From: Candidatus Peregrinibacteria bacterium
GTDB lineage: Bacteria; Patescibacteriota; Gracilibacteria; UBA1369; LOWO2-01-FULL-3
Assembly (NCBI GenBank): GCA_014729275.1
Contig: WJKE01000061.1
Coordinates: 1 to 34,650 of the forward strand
Reading direction: 5' to 3'
Length of the DNA: 34,650 bases
A program made the position numbers and the translations under genes. Shown here one piece after another: positions 1 through 9,838 of the stretch (positions within the stretch are counted from its first letter, which is position 1; every line of letters begins with the position of its first letter). The notes under the pieces were generated by a model. That model searched no databases, had not been told where the DNA came from, and saw nothing but the letters and a program-made list of their open reading frames with translations.

Positions 1-78
1 GCAGAAATTCCTTAAGATTGTGCTCATAGCATATTGGTGCTATTTTGTGCTAGGAAAATATTTGATAATTTAAATTTT

Positions 79-720
79 ATGTCTTTGGAGAAAGAAATTG
101 CTGAAAATTTACTAAACAAAGAGGCTGTGAAGGTGAGTATTGAACCGCCTTTTACATGGGTGAGTGGTATAAAGTCGCCGGTTTATTGTGATAATAGGAA
201 AATGATTTCTTTTCCGGAAGAGAGGAAGGCTGTTGTTGAAGGATTTAAAACTTTGCTTGAAGAGAAGGGCTTAAAGCCGGATGTGCTTGGAGGAACTGCA
301 ACTGCGGCTATTCCGTGGGCTGCGTTTTTGGCTTATGAACTGGATCTTCCAATGATATATATTCGTCCGGAGAAAAAAGAGCATGGAGCAGGTAAACAAA
401 TTGAAGGTCATTTAGAGGAAGGGCAAAACGTTTTGATAATTGAGGATTTGATTTCTACAGGGGGATCAAGCGTGAAAGCTGCAGAAGCAGTACGCGAAGC
501 GGGAGCAAAAGTTGATGATATTTTTGCGATTGTGACTTGGGAAATTCCAAAATCCATATCAAGATTTGAGGAAGCGAATCTTTCTCTTAGTACTTTGACC
601 GATTACACAAACATTATAGGGCTGGCATCTGAAAAAGGTGTTATTCCTTCAGATCAGTTGGATGCTATTTTGCAATTCAAGGAGGATCCGGCTTCCTGGG
701 GAGAAAAAATGGGGTTTTAA
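79..720 (+). CDS. pyrE: Orotate phosphoribosyltransferase (start re-assigned from 34 to the ATG at 79)
   Basis: Translation MSLEKEIAENLL...; PRPP-binding motif VLIIEDLISTGGSS; adjacent to pyrF. Confidence 0.93.
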   Translation: MSLEKEIAENLLNKEAVKVSIEPPFTWVSGIKSPVYCDNRKMISFPEERKAVVEGFKTLLEEKGLKPDVLGGTATAAIPWAAFLAYELDLPMIYIRPEKKEHGAGKQIEGHLEEGQNVLIIEDLISTGGSSVKAAEAVREAGAKVDDIFAIVTWEIPKSISRFEEANLSLSTLTDYTNIIGLASEKGVIPSDQLDAILQFKEDPASWGEKMGF

Positions 721-738
721 ATTTTAACAATAATAATT

Positions 739-1683
739 ATGAAGAAAACATTTGCAGATAGACTGGTGGAAGCTGTTAAGGCTAAGGGGAATCCAATTTG
801 TGTTGGGCTTGATCCCAGGCTTAATCAGATTCCATCCTATATAAAAAGAAAAGCGCTTGAAGGGAAGGATGTGTCTCCAATGGCGGCTGCAGCTGATAGT
901 ATTTTGGAATTTAATAAAGGAATTATTGATGCGGTCGCAGATATTGTGCCTGTGGTGAAACCGCAAATAGCTTTTTATGAGATTTTTGGGTATGAAGGTG
1001 TGCGCGCTTACGAAGAAACTTTGAAATACGCAAAAGAAAAAGGACTTATAACAATTGCGGACGCAAAAAGAAATGATATTGGTTCAACTGCGACCGCCTA
1101 CGCCCAAGCTTTTTTAGGTGAAGTTGAAATGTTTGAAGATGAAAATGAAGTTATTTCTCCAATTTTTGACGCGGATAGCATTACCCTAAACGCTTATCTT
1201 GGAATTGATGGCATTAAGCCTTTTATTACAGAGGCTCAAAATTATGATAAAGGAATGTTTATTCTGGTAAAAACTTCAAATCCTTCGAGCGGTGATCTTC
1301 AGGATTTGGAAATGAAAGATGATTCAAAGATTTATGAAATAATGGGCTACTTGGTAGATAGTTGGGGCGCAAATGAAATAAGTGATAGCGGATACAGTAG
1401 TGTAGGCGCGGTTGTGGGTGCAACTTATCCGGAACAGGCTGCTACGCTTCGAAAAATTATGCCAAATTCAATCTTTTTAGTTCCCGGCTATGGAGCTCAA
1501 GGCGGGGGAGCAAAAGATGTAGCGCCTTGCTTTAATGATGATGGACTTGGTGCGGTGGTAAATAGCAGTCGTGGAATCATTTTTGCTTACGAAAAACTGG
1601 ATGGATTTGATGAAACCAGTTATGCAGAGGCTGCGGCACAAGCTGCAAAAAATATGCGTGATGATTTGGCTTCAATATTTTAG
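739..1683 (+). CDS. pyrF: Orotidine 5'-phosphate decarboxylase, long (type 2) form
   Basis: ICVGLDPRL, ITIADAKRNDIGSTA and LVPGYGAQGG motifs; 314 aa. Confidence 0.93.
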   Translation: MKKTFADRLVEAVKAKGNPICVGLDPRLNQIPSYIKRKALEGKDVSPMAAAADSILEFNKGIIDAVADIVPVVKPQIAFYEIFGYEGVRAYEETLKYAKEKGLITIADAKRNDIGSTATAYAQAFLGEVEMFEDENEVISPIFDADSITLNAYLGIDGIKPFITEAQNYDKGMFILVKTSNPSSGDLQDLEMKDDSKIYEIMGYLVDSWGANEISDSGYSSVGAVVGATYPEQAATLRKIMPNSIFLVPGYGAQGGGAKDVAPCFNDDGLGAVVNSSRGIIFAYEKLDGFDETSYAEAAAQAAKNMRDDLASIF

Positions 1684-3752
1684 GCAACCCGAGAGATTTT
1701 TTTAACGGATCTATATTTTGATCCGGGCTGAAGTAATGAAGGATTGTTAGTAACCTTAATAGTTACTATTCTTGGAGGATTATTGTTGTAGTTTGGGTAG
1801 CTGATTGTCTGCACAAGAGAATATCGACCTTTATTTTGCACACCCATTACAATTGTTGAGTGATTAAATTTTTTGTTTCCGGGCGCGTGTGTATAAATCC
1901 AATCTCCTTTCTTAAGTAAATCGGGGGAAGCATTACCTCTTGTATCATCAAAACGAGTTCCTTTTGAGTAACGGAAGATTGTGTGTTTACTGTAGTAGCC
2001 CACGGCAAATTCATATACCGCCATGGCCCAGGAATAACAGTGATATCCTTTAACTTTGTATTCCATAAAGGTAACTGCGGTTTCTATAATTTTTTGAGCC
2101 GGATCGAGTCCCTGTATTCTTTTGTGTAATGCAGCAAGCTTTTCTGGTGGAATCTTTTCACTAATTTCCCTTGCTTGTCTTATTGCTAACCGACTTCTTT
2201 TTGATGAAGGATTTTTCTTTATTTTACGGTCAATTCTGGTTTCAGTTTTTCTAAATGGATTAATTCTTAAATTTTTATAGTCCATGAGCGACCTTTTACT
2301 CATTACAGCATAATTCCTACTTTCATCATTTTTATCGCGGTAGTCTTCATATTGAAAACAAGAATTTGAGTTCATGCAGTCGGTTGAAGTCCTTTCAAAA
2401 ATTTTGGATTTTTTGATATTTGAAGTTTTGGGAGCAAAAAGTTTATCTATAAGCGCGTTAACAGAAATTGGATCTGAAGATGATTCAAGTTCGCGAAGTA
2501 TTTTTTTGAATTTTTGAGGATATAATTCTGTGAGTCTGTGAAAGGTTCGGAGATGATATAGTTTTAAGTGGTAAGTTTCGGAAATATTAAAATGATACAT
2601 TTTTCCTAGAAATTCAAAATTTTCAGTTTTCTCTATTGCGCGTAAAAAGTTTATCAAATTATTAGGTTTAAGATCTTTTTTTAAAATTTCATTCAAATTA
2701 GCTTCGCCTTTTATAAGTTTTTCTTGCATTTTTTTTGTGAATCCCAACATTTCCGGTCCTGAAAGTGAAGATCTGCTCAAATTTAAAACAACCCGTCCAC
2801 CATCAATTTCGTTTCTTGTATGCAGCTTGATTCCGTAAAAAGCGAAAATGGATTTCATTATTTCCCAGTCGCTTTTTACTTTTTCGGTTTCTTTAGATTC
2901 TGGTACTGATTCTTCCAAAGAACTTAATGACCTTATGCGACTGTTTTCTCCACCAGTTTCGTCATTATATTCTATGTTTTGATAATCCTGTGCTTGCTCT
3001 TTAATATTTTTAAAGAATTCAGTTTCTTCTGTAACTTGCTTTTCATATAGATCGCTTTGTTCGCTAATTGTTTCTTCCGGGATAATTAGGTAGTTATTGT
3101 AAATTTCCATGTAACCTTTGGCATCAAAATATCCGTAAACTCCGTTTCGTTCCTGGCGGATACCTGTTCTTTTGTTTCCCTGAGTGTCAACTATAGAGAC
3201 TTTAGTATAACTTGGGGGAATAACATGGGCTGCGCCAATTACATATTTTGTATTATCCCTTAAATTTTGAACTTTAAATCCGTTTTCTGTTTTTTTGAGG
3301 TAAACTTGAGCACGCCTTTGGTAAATATCCAGATTGTCGGGATTTTTTAGTTTGGAAAGGTAATATCCTCCCTGTAAATCAATCATAGAGGCGTGGTCGG
3401 CAACTTTAAGGTGATTACTTAATTCTTCCCCGGAAGGTAATTTTTCGAAACTCTTTAGATAATTTTTGGTGTCCGGGTTTTCAAAAAGGCTTTCTCCTAC
3501 AGCCTCCTGTGCATTTGCGGTTGAGGGGGTAAGCATTTCTTTAACACTTTCTTTTTCGCTTTTTTTTCTTTCTTTAAGTGCTTGTAGTCGAGTTTCCAGA
3601 GCTTTAACTTCTTTTTCTTTATTGGCTTCACGCGCTTGTTTAAGCGCTAGCCTAATTTCTTTTTCTTCTTCATTAAAGTTTTCGGGATTCTTAAAAATCA
3701 GGCGTGAGGCCTTAAAATTTTCTTTCAAATTTTTGAGTAATTTTAGTAACAT
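1680..3752 (-). CDS. Uncharacterised 690-aa protein with N-terminal coiled-coil and C-terminal cysteine-peptidase-like (NlpC/P60- or CHAP-like) region
   Basis: Long ORF. C-terminal YHCYSWAMAVYEFA ... LLKKGDWIYTHAPGNKKFNHSTIVMGV resembles the Cys/His arrangement of NlpC/P60/CHAP folds. Lys/Glu-rich heptad-like N-terminus. Confidence 0.7.
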   Translation of the reverse strand: MLLKLLKNLKENFKASRLIFKNPENFNEEEKEIRLALKQAREANKEKEVKALETRLQALKERKKSEKESVKEMLTPSTANAQEAVGESLFENPDTKNYLKSFEKLPSGEELSNHLKVADHASMIDLQGGYYLSKLKNPDNLDIYQRRAQVYLKKTENGFKVQNLRDNTKYVIGAAHVIPPSYTKVSIVDTQGNKRTGIRQERNGVYGYFDAKGYMEIYNNYLIIPEETISEQSDLYEKQVTEETEFFKNIKEQAQDYQNIEYNDETGGENSRIRSLSSLEESVPESKETEKVKSDWEIMKSIFAFYGIKLHTRNEIDGGRVVLNLSRSSLSGPEMLGFTKKMQEKLIKGEANLNEILKKDLKPNNLINFLRAIEKTENFEFLGKMYHFNISETYHLKLYHLRTFHRLTELYPQKFKKILRELESSSDPISVNALIDKLFAPKTSNIKKSKIFERTSTDCMNSNSCFQYEDYRDKNDESRNYAVMSKRSLMDYKNLRINPFRKTETRIDRKIKKNPSSKRSRLAIRQAREISEKIPPEKLAALHKRIQGLDPAQKIIETAVTFMEYKVKGYHCYSWAMAVYEFAVGYYSKHTIFRYSKGTRFDDTRGNASPDLLKKGDWIYTHAPGNKKFNHSTIVMGVQNKGRYSLVQTISYPNYNNNPPRIVTIKVTNNPSLLQPGSKYRSVKKISRVA

Positions 3753-3794
3753 TCAAAAATCAGGTTCGGTTATATCCAAGTATTATAACATGAT

Positions 3795-4568
3795 TTAGCC
3801 TTTTATGCCAGAAATTGCTTTAGATAAAGCGTTATAATCTTCTATACTTAAATTCTGAGGGCGAATGTTTTGTGGAAGGTTTAAAGTTTCAAAAATTGTT
3901 TCAAGCTTTGAAAGAGGCAAGTCTAAATTTTTTGCCAGTGTTCGAATAAGTTTTTTTCTTTTTTGTGAGAAGGCTGTTTTAATTATTTTTTCAATTTTTT
4001 CGGCTTCTTCACTACTGAATCGATTAATTGTTTTTATATGGATAATTGCTGAATCTACCTTAGGTCTTGGATAAAAAGCCGTATTTTTAACCTTTTTTAT
4101 GTATGTGGCATCTCCGTATAATTTTACCTGAAGATTTAATACGCTACTTTGCTCCTTGTCGCAGATTTTTTTAGCAACTTCGTATTGAATTAAGAGCGTT
4201 AAGGAGTCGGGTTTATTGGCATTTTTTAGAAAGAAATTTATAAGTGGAGAAGTTATGTTGTAGGGGATATTCGCTACAACTTTATATTTTATTTGAGGAA
4301 TGTGATATTCAAGCGCATCGATATTTATTAATTTAAAACCAGGCTTTTTAAAAAATTTTTCTTCCAGAATAGGTATAAGGTCTCGATCTTTTTCCAGGCA
4401 GACAACTTTTTTTGCTTCTTGTAATAAATGCTCTGTTAAAGCGCCTTTGCCGGGTCCAACTTCAATTATTGTTTCTTCTGGTGAAATATCTGCAGTGCTA
4501 ATAATTGTGCGTAAAATATTTTTATCTTTTAAAAAATTTTGTCCGAATCTTTTTTTTGCTTTAAACAT
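3795..4568 (-). CDS. rsmA: 16S rRNA (adenine(1518)-N6/adenine(1519)-N6)-dimethyltransferase RsmA/KsgA
   Basis: KKRFGQNFLKD, IIEVGPGKGALTEHLL, VVANIPYNITSPLI motifs. Confidence 0.95.
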   Translation of the reverse strand: MFKAKKRFGQNFLKDKNILRTIISTADISPEETIIEVGPGKGALTEHLLQEAKKVVCLEKDRDLIPILEEKFFKKPGFKLINIDALEYHIPQIKYKVVANIPYNITSPLINFFLKNANKPDSLTLLIQYEVAKKICDKEQSSVLNLQVKLYGDATYIKKVKNTAFYPRPKVDSAIIHIKTINRFSSEEAEKIEKIIKTAFSQKRKKLIRTLAKNLDLPLSKLETIFETLNLPQNIRPQNLSIEDYNALSKAISGIKG

Positions 4569-4812
4569 CCTCGATTTTTATTAATTTTAACTTTTCAGTC
4601 CTGCCGCTTAAAATTTTTATCCGTTCTGTTCCAATTTTAAGTTCTTTTGCCAAGAATTTTATAAGTTCCTTATTTGCTTTGTTTTTTTCCGGTGGTGCAG
4701 CAATTCGAATTTTTATGGTTTCATCAGCCATAATTTCGCTTATACAGGTTTTTGGACTGCCTGGAATAACTTTAATCCTCAGATACCCGGTTTTTGGTAA
4801 TTTTAAGTGCAT
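4561..4812 (-). CDS. YggU/DUF167 family protein
   Basis: 83 aa; IKVIPGSPKT, IRIAAPPEKNKANKELIKFLAKEL, I..SG..E..K typical of the family; overlaps rsmA start and the upstream gene end. Confidence 0.85.
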   Translation of the reverse strand: MHLKLPKTGYLRIKVIPGSPKTCISEIMADETIKIRIAAPPEKNKANKELIKFLAKELKIGTERIKILSGRTEKLKLIKIEDV

Positions 4813-6520
4813 TTTTAATCAAAAATTTGATGATAATATAGCTCACAAAAATATATGCAATTATTTCCCATTCAATTTTTCTTAATTCCGTAAGATTGAA
4901 GATGTTTTGGAAGAGTTGAATGCTTGTTAGGCTGTAAGCAAGTAGGAGAGAAATTATTCCGGTGAAAATTAAATAGATGTTTTTAAGTTTATACTTAATT
5001 GTTTCAAAGGCTTTGTTAGTTTGAAAAATTATAAAGAGGACTAAAATTAAGCTGACTGAGCTTAAACTTATCATTTCTTGTGGGGGAAGAGCTTCTCCGG
5101 GTTCCCAGCCGAGGCGTAAAGAGTTCCAGGTAAGAAGGCAGAGGCCTATTAGGCCCAATGTAACCCCATGTATTAAGGTGTTTTTAATGAATGGACGTGA
5201 GAAGATTTTTTTATTAAGGTCAGCGTTTGAAATTTCTTTAGATTCGGTTTCGCGAAGTGCAATTTCGTTTAACAGATTTATTACCAGGTCTATTATTAAT
5301 ATAGAGCTTATGGTAAATGGTAGAGGGGCTTTTAAGATAAGGGCAAATGCAATAAGTATTATTTGTGCAATTTTGCATGAAAGCGAATGGAAAAATATTT
5401 TTTCAAAGTTTGATATTACGGATCTGGCTCTGAAAATTCCTTCAATTAAATTTATTAAACTTTGGGGATTCCTTTTTTTAATTGTTACTACGTTTTCTTC
5501 CATATCCCTTAAAACCTCTTCCAATAGAGCTTTATCTTTTTGTTGTAATTCGGCAAAAAGAAAATCTTTTTCAGTATTTTGAAGCATTTTTTCAATCTTT
5601 TGCTTGGATAAAGTACGCAAATATTTACCTGTTATGACTTCAAAATATTGGGGGTTTATGAGGTTAAACTCTTTGGCAATTGCAACAGCATTCCGTTCTT
5701 TAATTTTTGTGGCGACATTAATTTTTATGCCTTTATCTTTTAATTCCTGAATATGTTTTTTTGCTTTTAAGTTTAGGGGAGTGGCGGTTCCAATCAGGCC
5801 CAGAAAAATTAGATCCTGTTCAGTAAAATTTTCAGTGTATTTGTCCAGTATTTTGTAGGGCAGCCCTTTATAGGCAAATGCTGTAATTTTTTGGCCTTTT
5901 TGATTTAAAACTTTAATTCTTTTTCGAAGTTTTCTTTTAATTTTTTCAGTAAGTTCAACTTTTTCATTATTAATTATAATTCTGGTGCATTTTTCCAGTA
6001 TTTTTTTGGGATGTCCTTTTGAAAGTGCAAACACCTCTTTTGTGTCGATTTTTTTTACGACAGATGTCGAGAGCTTTTTTTCAATTGTTGTAGGGATTTT
6101 TGCAATTAGTTTGTAATCGTTTTTAAATTTTTGGATTCCGAGCCTTAGTCCGTTAAAAAAATTCTTAATTACCGACTCTGTTTTTTCGGCTTTGGAAAAA
6201 TTTGTGTAAAGAGTTATCACCGAGATCAATTTTAATATTTGGTCTTTTCTTAAATGGTCTTTATCTACTGACATTATTTCGTTGTTGTCGTAGTTAAGAA
6301 TATCAACCATTTTTTTGTTTTCTTTGAGGCTTATTTTATATTTATCAAGAAGAATACTTTTAACAATACCGTAATCTTTGGTAAGGACATTTCGAATGCT
6401 TGTTAAAATTCTTGTGGTATAAGCGAGTTTTAAATTTTGTGATGAAAAAACTTTAATTATTATTAAACTTAAAGGAAGGAAAGCGAGAGCTATAATAATT
6501 GCTAAACTTAAAAGATCCAT
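4772..6520 (-). CDS. Degenerate P-type ATPase-like membrane protein (pseudoenzyme candidate), truncated N-terminus
   Basis: By-eye colinear alignment with the 857-aa ATPase in this window: KGHPKKILEKCT~KGAYEEVLKKCT, ITAFAYKG~VLAFAYKE, FLGLIG~FVGLVG, then a C-terminal block of about 6 TM helices. DKTGTLT reads DKYKISL and TGDGVND is absent. Confidence 0.75.
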   Translation of the reverse strand: MDLLSLAIIIALAFLPLSLIIIKVFSSQNLKLAYTTRILTSIRNVLTKDYGIVKSILLDKYKISLKENKKMVDILNYDNNEIMSVDKDHLRKDQILKLISVITLYTNFSKAEKTESVIKNFFNGLRLGIQKFKNDYKLIAKIPTTIEKKLSTSVVKKIDTKEVFALSKGHPKKILEKCTRIIINNEKVELTEKIKRKLRKRIKVLNQKGQKITAFAYKGLPYKILDKYTENFTEQDLIFLGLIGTATPLNLKAKKHIQELKDKGIKINVATKIKERNAVAIAKEFNLINPQYFEVITGKYLRTLSKQKIEKMLQNTEKDFLFAELQQKDKALLEEVLRDMEENVVTIKKRNPQSLINLIEGIFRARSVISNFEKIFFHSLSCKIAQIILIAFALILKAPLPFTISSILIIDLVINLLNEIALRETESKEISNADLNKKIFSRPFIKNTLIHGVTLGLIGLCLLTWNSLRLGWEPGEALPPQEMISLSSVSLILVLFIIFQTNKAFETIKYKLKNIYLIFTGIISLLLAYSLTSIQLFQNIFNLTELRKIEWEIIAYIFVSYIIIKFLIKNALKITKNRVSED

Positions 6521-6526
6521 TGAGTT

Positions 6527-7171
6527 TTATTTTAAATTTTTTCTGCGCCAGGTTTCAATTTTTTTGTGATTTCCGGATAATAGAACTTCCGGCACTTTTT
6601 TCCCCATAAAATCAGCAGGCCGAGTGTATTGCGGATATTCTTTTTTTCTTTTTAGGTTTTTTGAGAAGGATTCTTCATTTAAAGATTCTTTTTCACCCAA
6701 AACGCCCGGTACAAGCCTTGATATTGCGTCTACCATTACCATTGCCGGTATCTCTCCTCCGGTTAGAATGTAATTTCCTATTGATATTTCATGGTCAACC
6801 AGCATATCGCGTATTCTTTGATCGATTCCTTCATATCTTCCACAGAGCAGTATTAATTCGTCGAATTTTGCGAATTTTTCAACTTTGGTTTGAGTTAAAG
6901 TTTGTCCCTGAGGAGTCATAAAAATTACCGGCCCTTTGTTTTTCTTTTTAATTTTAGTGATTGAATCGTAAAGAGGTTGTGGTGTCATAAGCATTCCGGG
7001 GCCTCCACCAAAAGGTAAATCGTCAACTTTTTTATGCCTGTTTTTTGAGTATTCGCGGATATTGTGAACTTTGATATTTATTAGATTTTCATCAAGAGCA
7101 CGTGCCATTATGCTCTCCCGAAAATAAGATTCAAATATATCCGGAAAAATTGTAAGTATATCGAAGCGCAT
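6527..7171 (-). CDS. trmD: tRNA (guanine-N1)-methyltransferase TrmD
   Basis: MRFDILTIFPDIFESY, DLPFGGGPGML, LCGRYEGIDQR, SIGNYILTGGE motifs. Confidence 0.96.
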   Translation of the reverse strand: MRFDILTIFPDIFESYFRESIMARALDENLINIKVHNIREYSKNRHKKVDDLPFGGGPGMLMTPQPLYDSITKIKKKNKGPVIFMTPQGQTLTQTKVEKFAKFDELILLCGRYEGIDQRIRDMLVDHEISIGNYILTGGEIPAMVMVDAISRLVPGVLGEKESLNEESFSKNLKRKKEYPQYTRPADFMGKKVPEVLLSGNHKKIETWRRKNLK

Positions 7172-7192
7172 AAATTAAGTTTACTATAAGTT

Positions 7193-9766
7193 TCAAAATT
7201 TTTGTAAAAGTTTTTTGAAAAAGGTAGTTGCTTTTGGAACAAGTAAGGCGGGACTTGCAAGTACAAATAGTAACACCCATTCTGTGAAACTTAATGGAAC
7301 TGTTTTAAATACCGATTGCATGAACGGAGAGTAGATCATGAATAACTGTAGTATGAATGAAATAAATACAGCTCCAATCAGAAATTTATTTGAGAATAGT
7401 GATTTTATTGTGACAGATTTTTCTTCTTTACATACAAAGGCAAAAAGTAATTCGAATACTACAATTTCAGTGAAAACCAATGTTCGGGCATGTGAAGCTA
7501 AATCCATGTTGCGGACGTTTGTTCCTAAAGATAAATCCAGATTTAAGCCGTAAAAATATACTGCTATGTTTGCAATTATCTGGAAGAAAACTGCAATTGA
7601 AATAAATAAAAAGAATTTTTTGAAAATTTTTTCATTTTTTGGATGGGGAGATTCTTTCATAATTCCTTTGTCTGCTTTGGATTTTCCCAGTGCAAGTGCG
7701 GGCAAGGAGTCTGTTGCAATATTAATCCATAAAATTTGAAGGGGAAGGATTGGTAAAGGGAAACCCAGAATTGTCAGAATTCCTACGGACATTATGGTGT
7801 CGTAATTGGCGGATAGCATGTACTTAGTGAATGAAAGAATGTTTTTATATACTCTACGCCCTTCTTTTATTGTGTTTACTATAGTGGTGAAATTGTCGTC
7901 TTTCAAAATTATATCGGCAACTTCTTTGGTTGCTTCTGTTCCTTTTATCCCCATGGCGATTCCAACTTCAGCATGTTTGAGCGCGGGAGCATCGTTTACG
8001 CCGTCTCCAGTAACTGCTGTAACCTCTCCGGTAGATTGAAGAAGGTCAACTATCCTATATTTATGTTGCGGCGATGTACGAGCAAATATTGCGGTCTCGT
8101 TAAGTACTTCTTTAAGTTTTTTGTCATCCATTTTATCGATTTCTTGTCCGGTTACAACTTTATCTTCCGCTACACCAATTTTTTTTCCGATAGCCAGTGC
8201 AGTTACCGGATTATCACCCGTGATTATTTTTACTTTAATTCCCGCATCGTATGCTGCTTTTATAGAGCTTTTTACAGTCCTTCTTGGAGGATCCTGCATA
8301 CCAACCAGTCCCACAAATGTAAGAGCTTTTTCTTCAAATTTTCCTTTATGTTCTTTATATGCAAATGCCAACACACGAAGTGCTTCCTTTGAATATGAAA
8401 TTGCAATGCGTTCGATTTCTTTTTTGTCTTTTGCGGTTAATTTTTTAACTTTGCCGGCTTTAAGTATATGCGTACATTTTTTCAAAACTTCCTCGTATGC
8501 TCCTTTAGTATAGATTTCTTTCTTTTTACCGGTATCAACCAAAACACTCATCATTTTTCTTTCGGATGTGAATACTTTTTCATCAAGTTCTTTATATTTT
8601 TTAGACTTGGATACTTTTCGATTTAGAATTTTTAAAGCAATTTCAGTGGGATCACCAATAATATTTTTTTCTACAAATGAGTTGTTGCAGTTTTCGCATA
8701 TTTCAAAAAGCTTGTCTTCTATTCCTTTTTTTGGTTTTATTTTTTTTCTGATGCGATATCCTTCTCCGCTTATTGTTTGTTCAGTAAATCCTGTATTAAT
8801 TTTGGTTACTGTCATTTCGTTTAGCGTCAGGGTCCCGGTTTTATCTGAACAAATAACAGTTGTGGCGCCAAGGGTCTCGATTGCATTCATTTTTCTTACA
8901 ATTGCTTTTTTTCGCGCAATTATTTGAACACCCATTGCCAGAGTGAGGGTAACTATTATGGGCATTCCTTCCGGAATCGCGGAGACTCCCAGGGCTACAG
9001 CTGTAATGAACATGTTGAAAATGGGAACCCCACGCAATAAGCCCAATATGAAAATAATTAATACCAATCCCAATACTATGAGTGCAATTTTTTTCCCCAA
9101 TTGGTTCATCTGCCTTGTTAGGGGAGAGGCGGTTTCTGTTTGTTTGGAAACCAGATTTACAATTTTTCCAAATTCAGTTTCCATACCAATTGATTGAACT
9201 TTACACTTTGCTCTTCCGGTAGATACAATTGTTCCTTTAAATAGCTGTCCGCTTTTGTCTTTGGCTCCCGCTTTTTTATCAACGGGTACGCTTTCTCCGG
9301 TTAAAACAGCTTCTTCTACTTTTAGTGAAAAGGCTTCTAAGATTTCCAAATCTGCCGGTATTTTGTCTCCTTCATTTATTAAAACTATGTCGTCGGGTAC
9401 CAATTCACGTACTGGTAGTTCTTTTTTTTCTCCATTTCTGATTACAACTGTTTTCGGAACTATCATTTTTTTTAATGCTTTGACTGCATTTTCCGCCTTG
9501 TATTCCTGAGAAAATCCAATTGCAGCATTAATTAAAATGATTACAAATATTGCCAGGCCATCGGTAATTTCGCCAAGTAATAAGGAAATACTTCCGGCAA
9601 CAATTAGTACAATCACCAAAAAAGACGTGAATTGTGAGAATAGAATTTTTAGTATTCGGAATTCTTTAGCTGTCTTAAACTCGTTATATCCAAATTTTGC
9701 ACGCTGGGTTGAAACTTGTTTAGTGGAAAGTCCAAAGTTTTTGTACTCTTTAGAAGTTTTTGGCAT
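7193..9766 (-). CDS. Cation-translocating P-type ATPase, SERCA/PMCA-like (probable Ca2+)
   Basis: TGES, PEGMP in M4, DKTGTLTLNE, KGAYE, TGDGVNDAPALK, NIATDSLPALALG in M6. Confidence 0.94.
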   Translation of the reverse strand: MPKTSKEYKNFGLSTKQVSTQRAKFGYNEFKTAKEFRILKILFSQFTSFLVIVLIVAGSISLLLGEITDGLAIFVIILINAAIGFSQEYKAENAVKALKKMIVPKTVVIRNGEKKELPVRELVPDDIVLINEGDKIPADLEILEAFSLKVEEAVLTGESVPVDKKAGAKDKSGQLFKGTIVSTGRAKCKVQSIGMETEFGKIVNLVSKQTETASPLTRQMNQLGKKIALIVLGLVLIIFILGLLRGVPIFNMFITAVALGVSAIPEGMPIIVTLTLAMGVQIIARKKAIVRKMNAIETLGATTVICSDKTGTLTLNEMTVTKINTGFTEQTISGEGYRIRKKIKPKKGIEDKLFEICENCNNSFVEKNIIGDPTEIALKILNRKVSKSKKYKELDEKVFTSERKMMSVLVDTGKKKEIYTKGAYEEVLKKCTHILKAGKVKKLTAKDKKEIERIAISYSKEALRVLAFAYKEHKGKFEEKALTFVGLVGMQDPPRRTVKSSIKAAYDAGIKVKIITGDNPVTALAIGKKIGVAEDKVVTGQEIDKMDDKKLKEVLNETAIFARTSPQHKYRIVDLLQSTGEVTAVTGDGVNDAPALKHAEVGIAMGIKGTEATKEVADIILKDDNFTTIVNTIKEGRRVYKNILSFTKYMLSANYDTIMSVGILTILGFPLPILPLQILWINIATDSLPALALGKSKADKGIMKESPHPKNEKIFKKFFLFISIAVFFQIIANIAVYFYGLNLDLSLGTNVRNMDLASHARTLVFTEIVVFELLFAFVCKEEKSVTIKSLFSNKFLIGAVFISFILQLFMIYSPFMQSVFKTVPLSFTEWVLLFVLASPALLVPKATTFFKKLLQKF

Positions 9767-9779
9767 AGGAAAAAGAGGC

Positions 9780-9814
9780 TAATATTTTCTTTTAATATAT
9801 TAGCAAAATCCATT
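9780..9814 (-). terminator. Possible intrinsic terminator after rpsI
   Basis: Minus strand GCTAATAT-N11-ATATTAGC then CTCTTTTTCC; T-run offset by three bases. Confidence 0.4.
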
Positions 9815-9838
9815 TTTAAAAGGAATACTCTTTTACTA

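Noticed and set aside
26-46. ATAGCA-tattgg-TGCTAT hairpin followed by TTTT before pyrE
   Set aside because: Only a 6-bp AT-rich stem with a short T-run; upstream context is outside the window, so terminator or attenuator cannot be argued.
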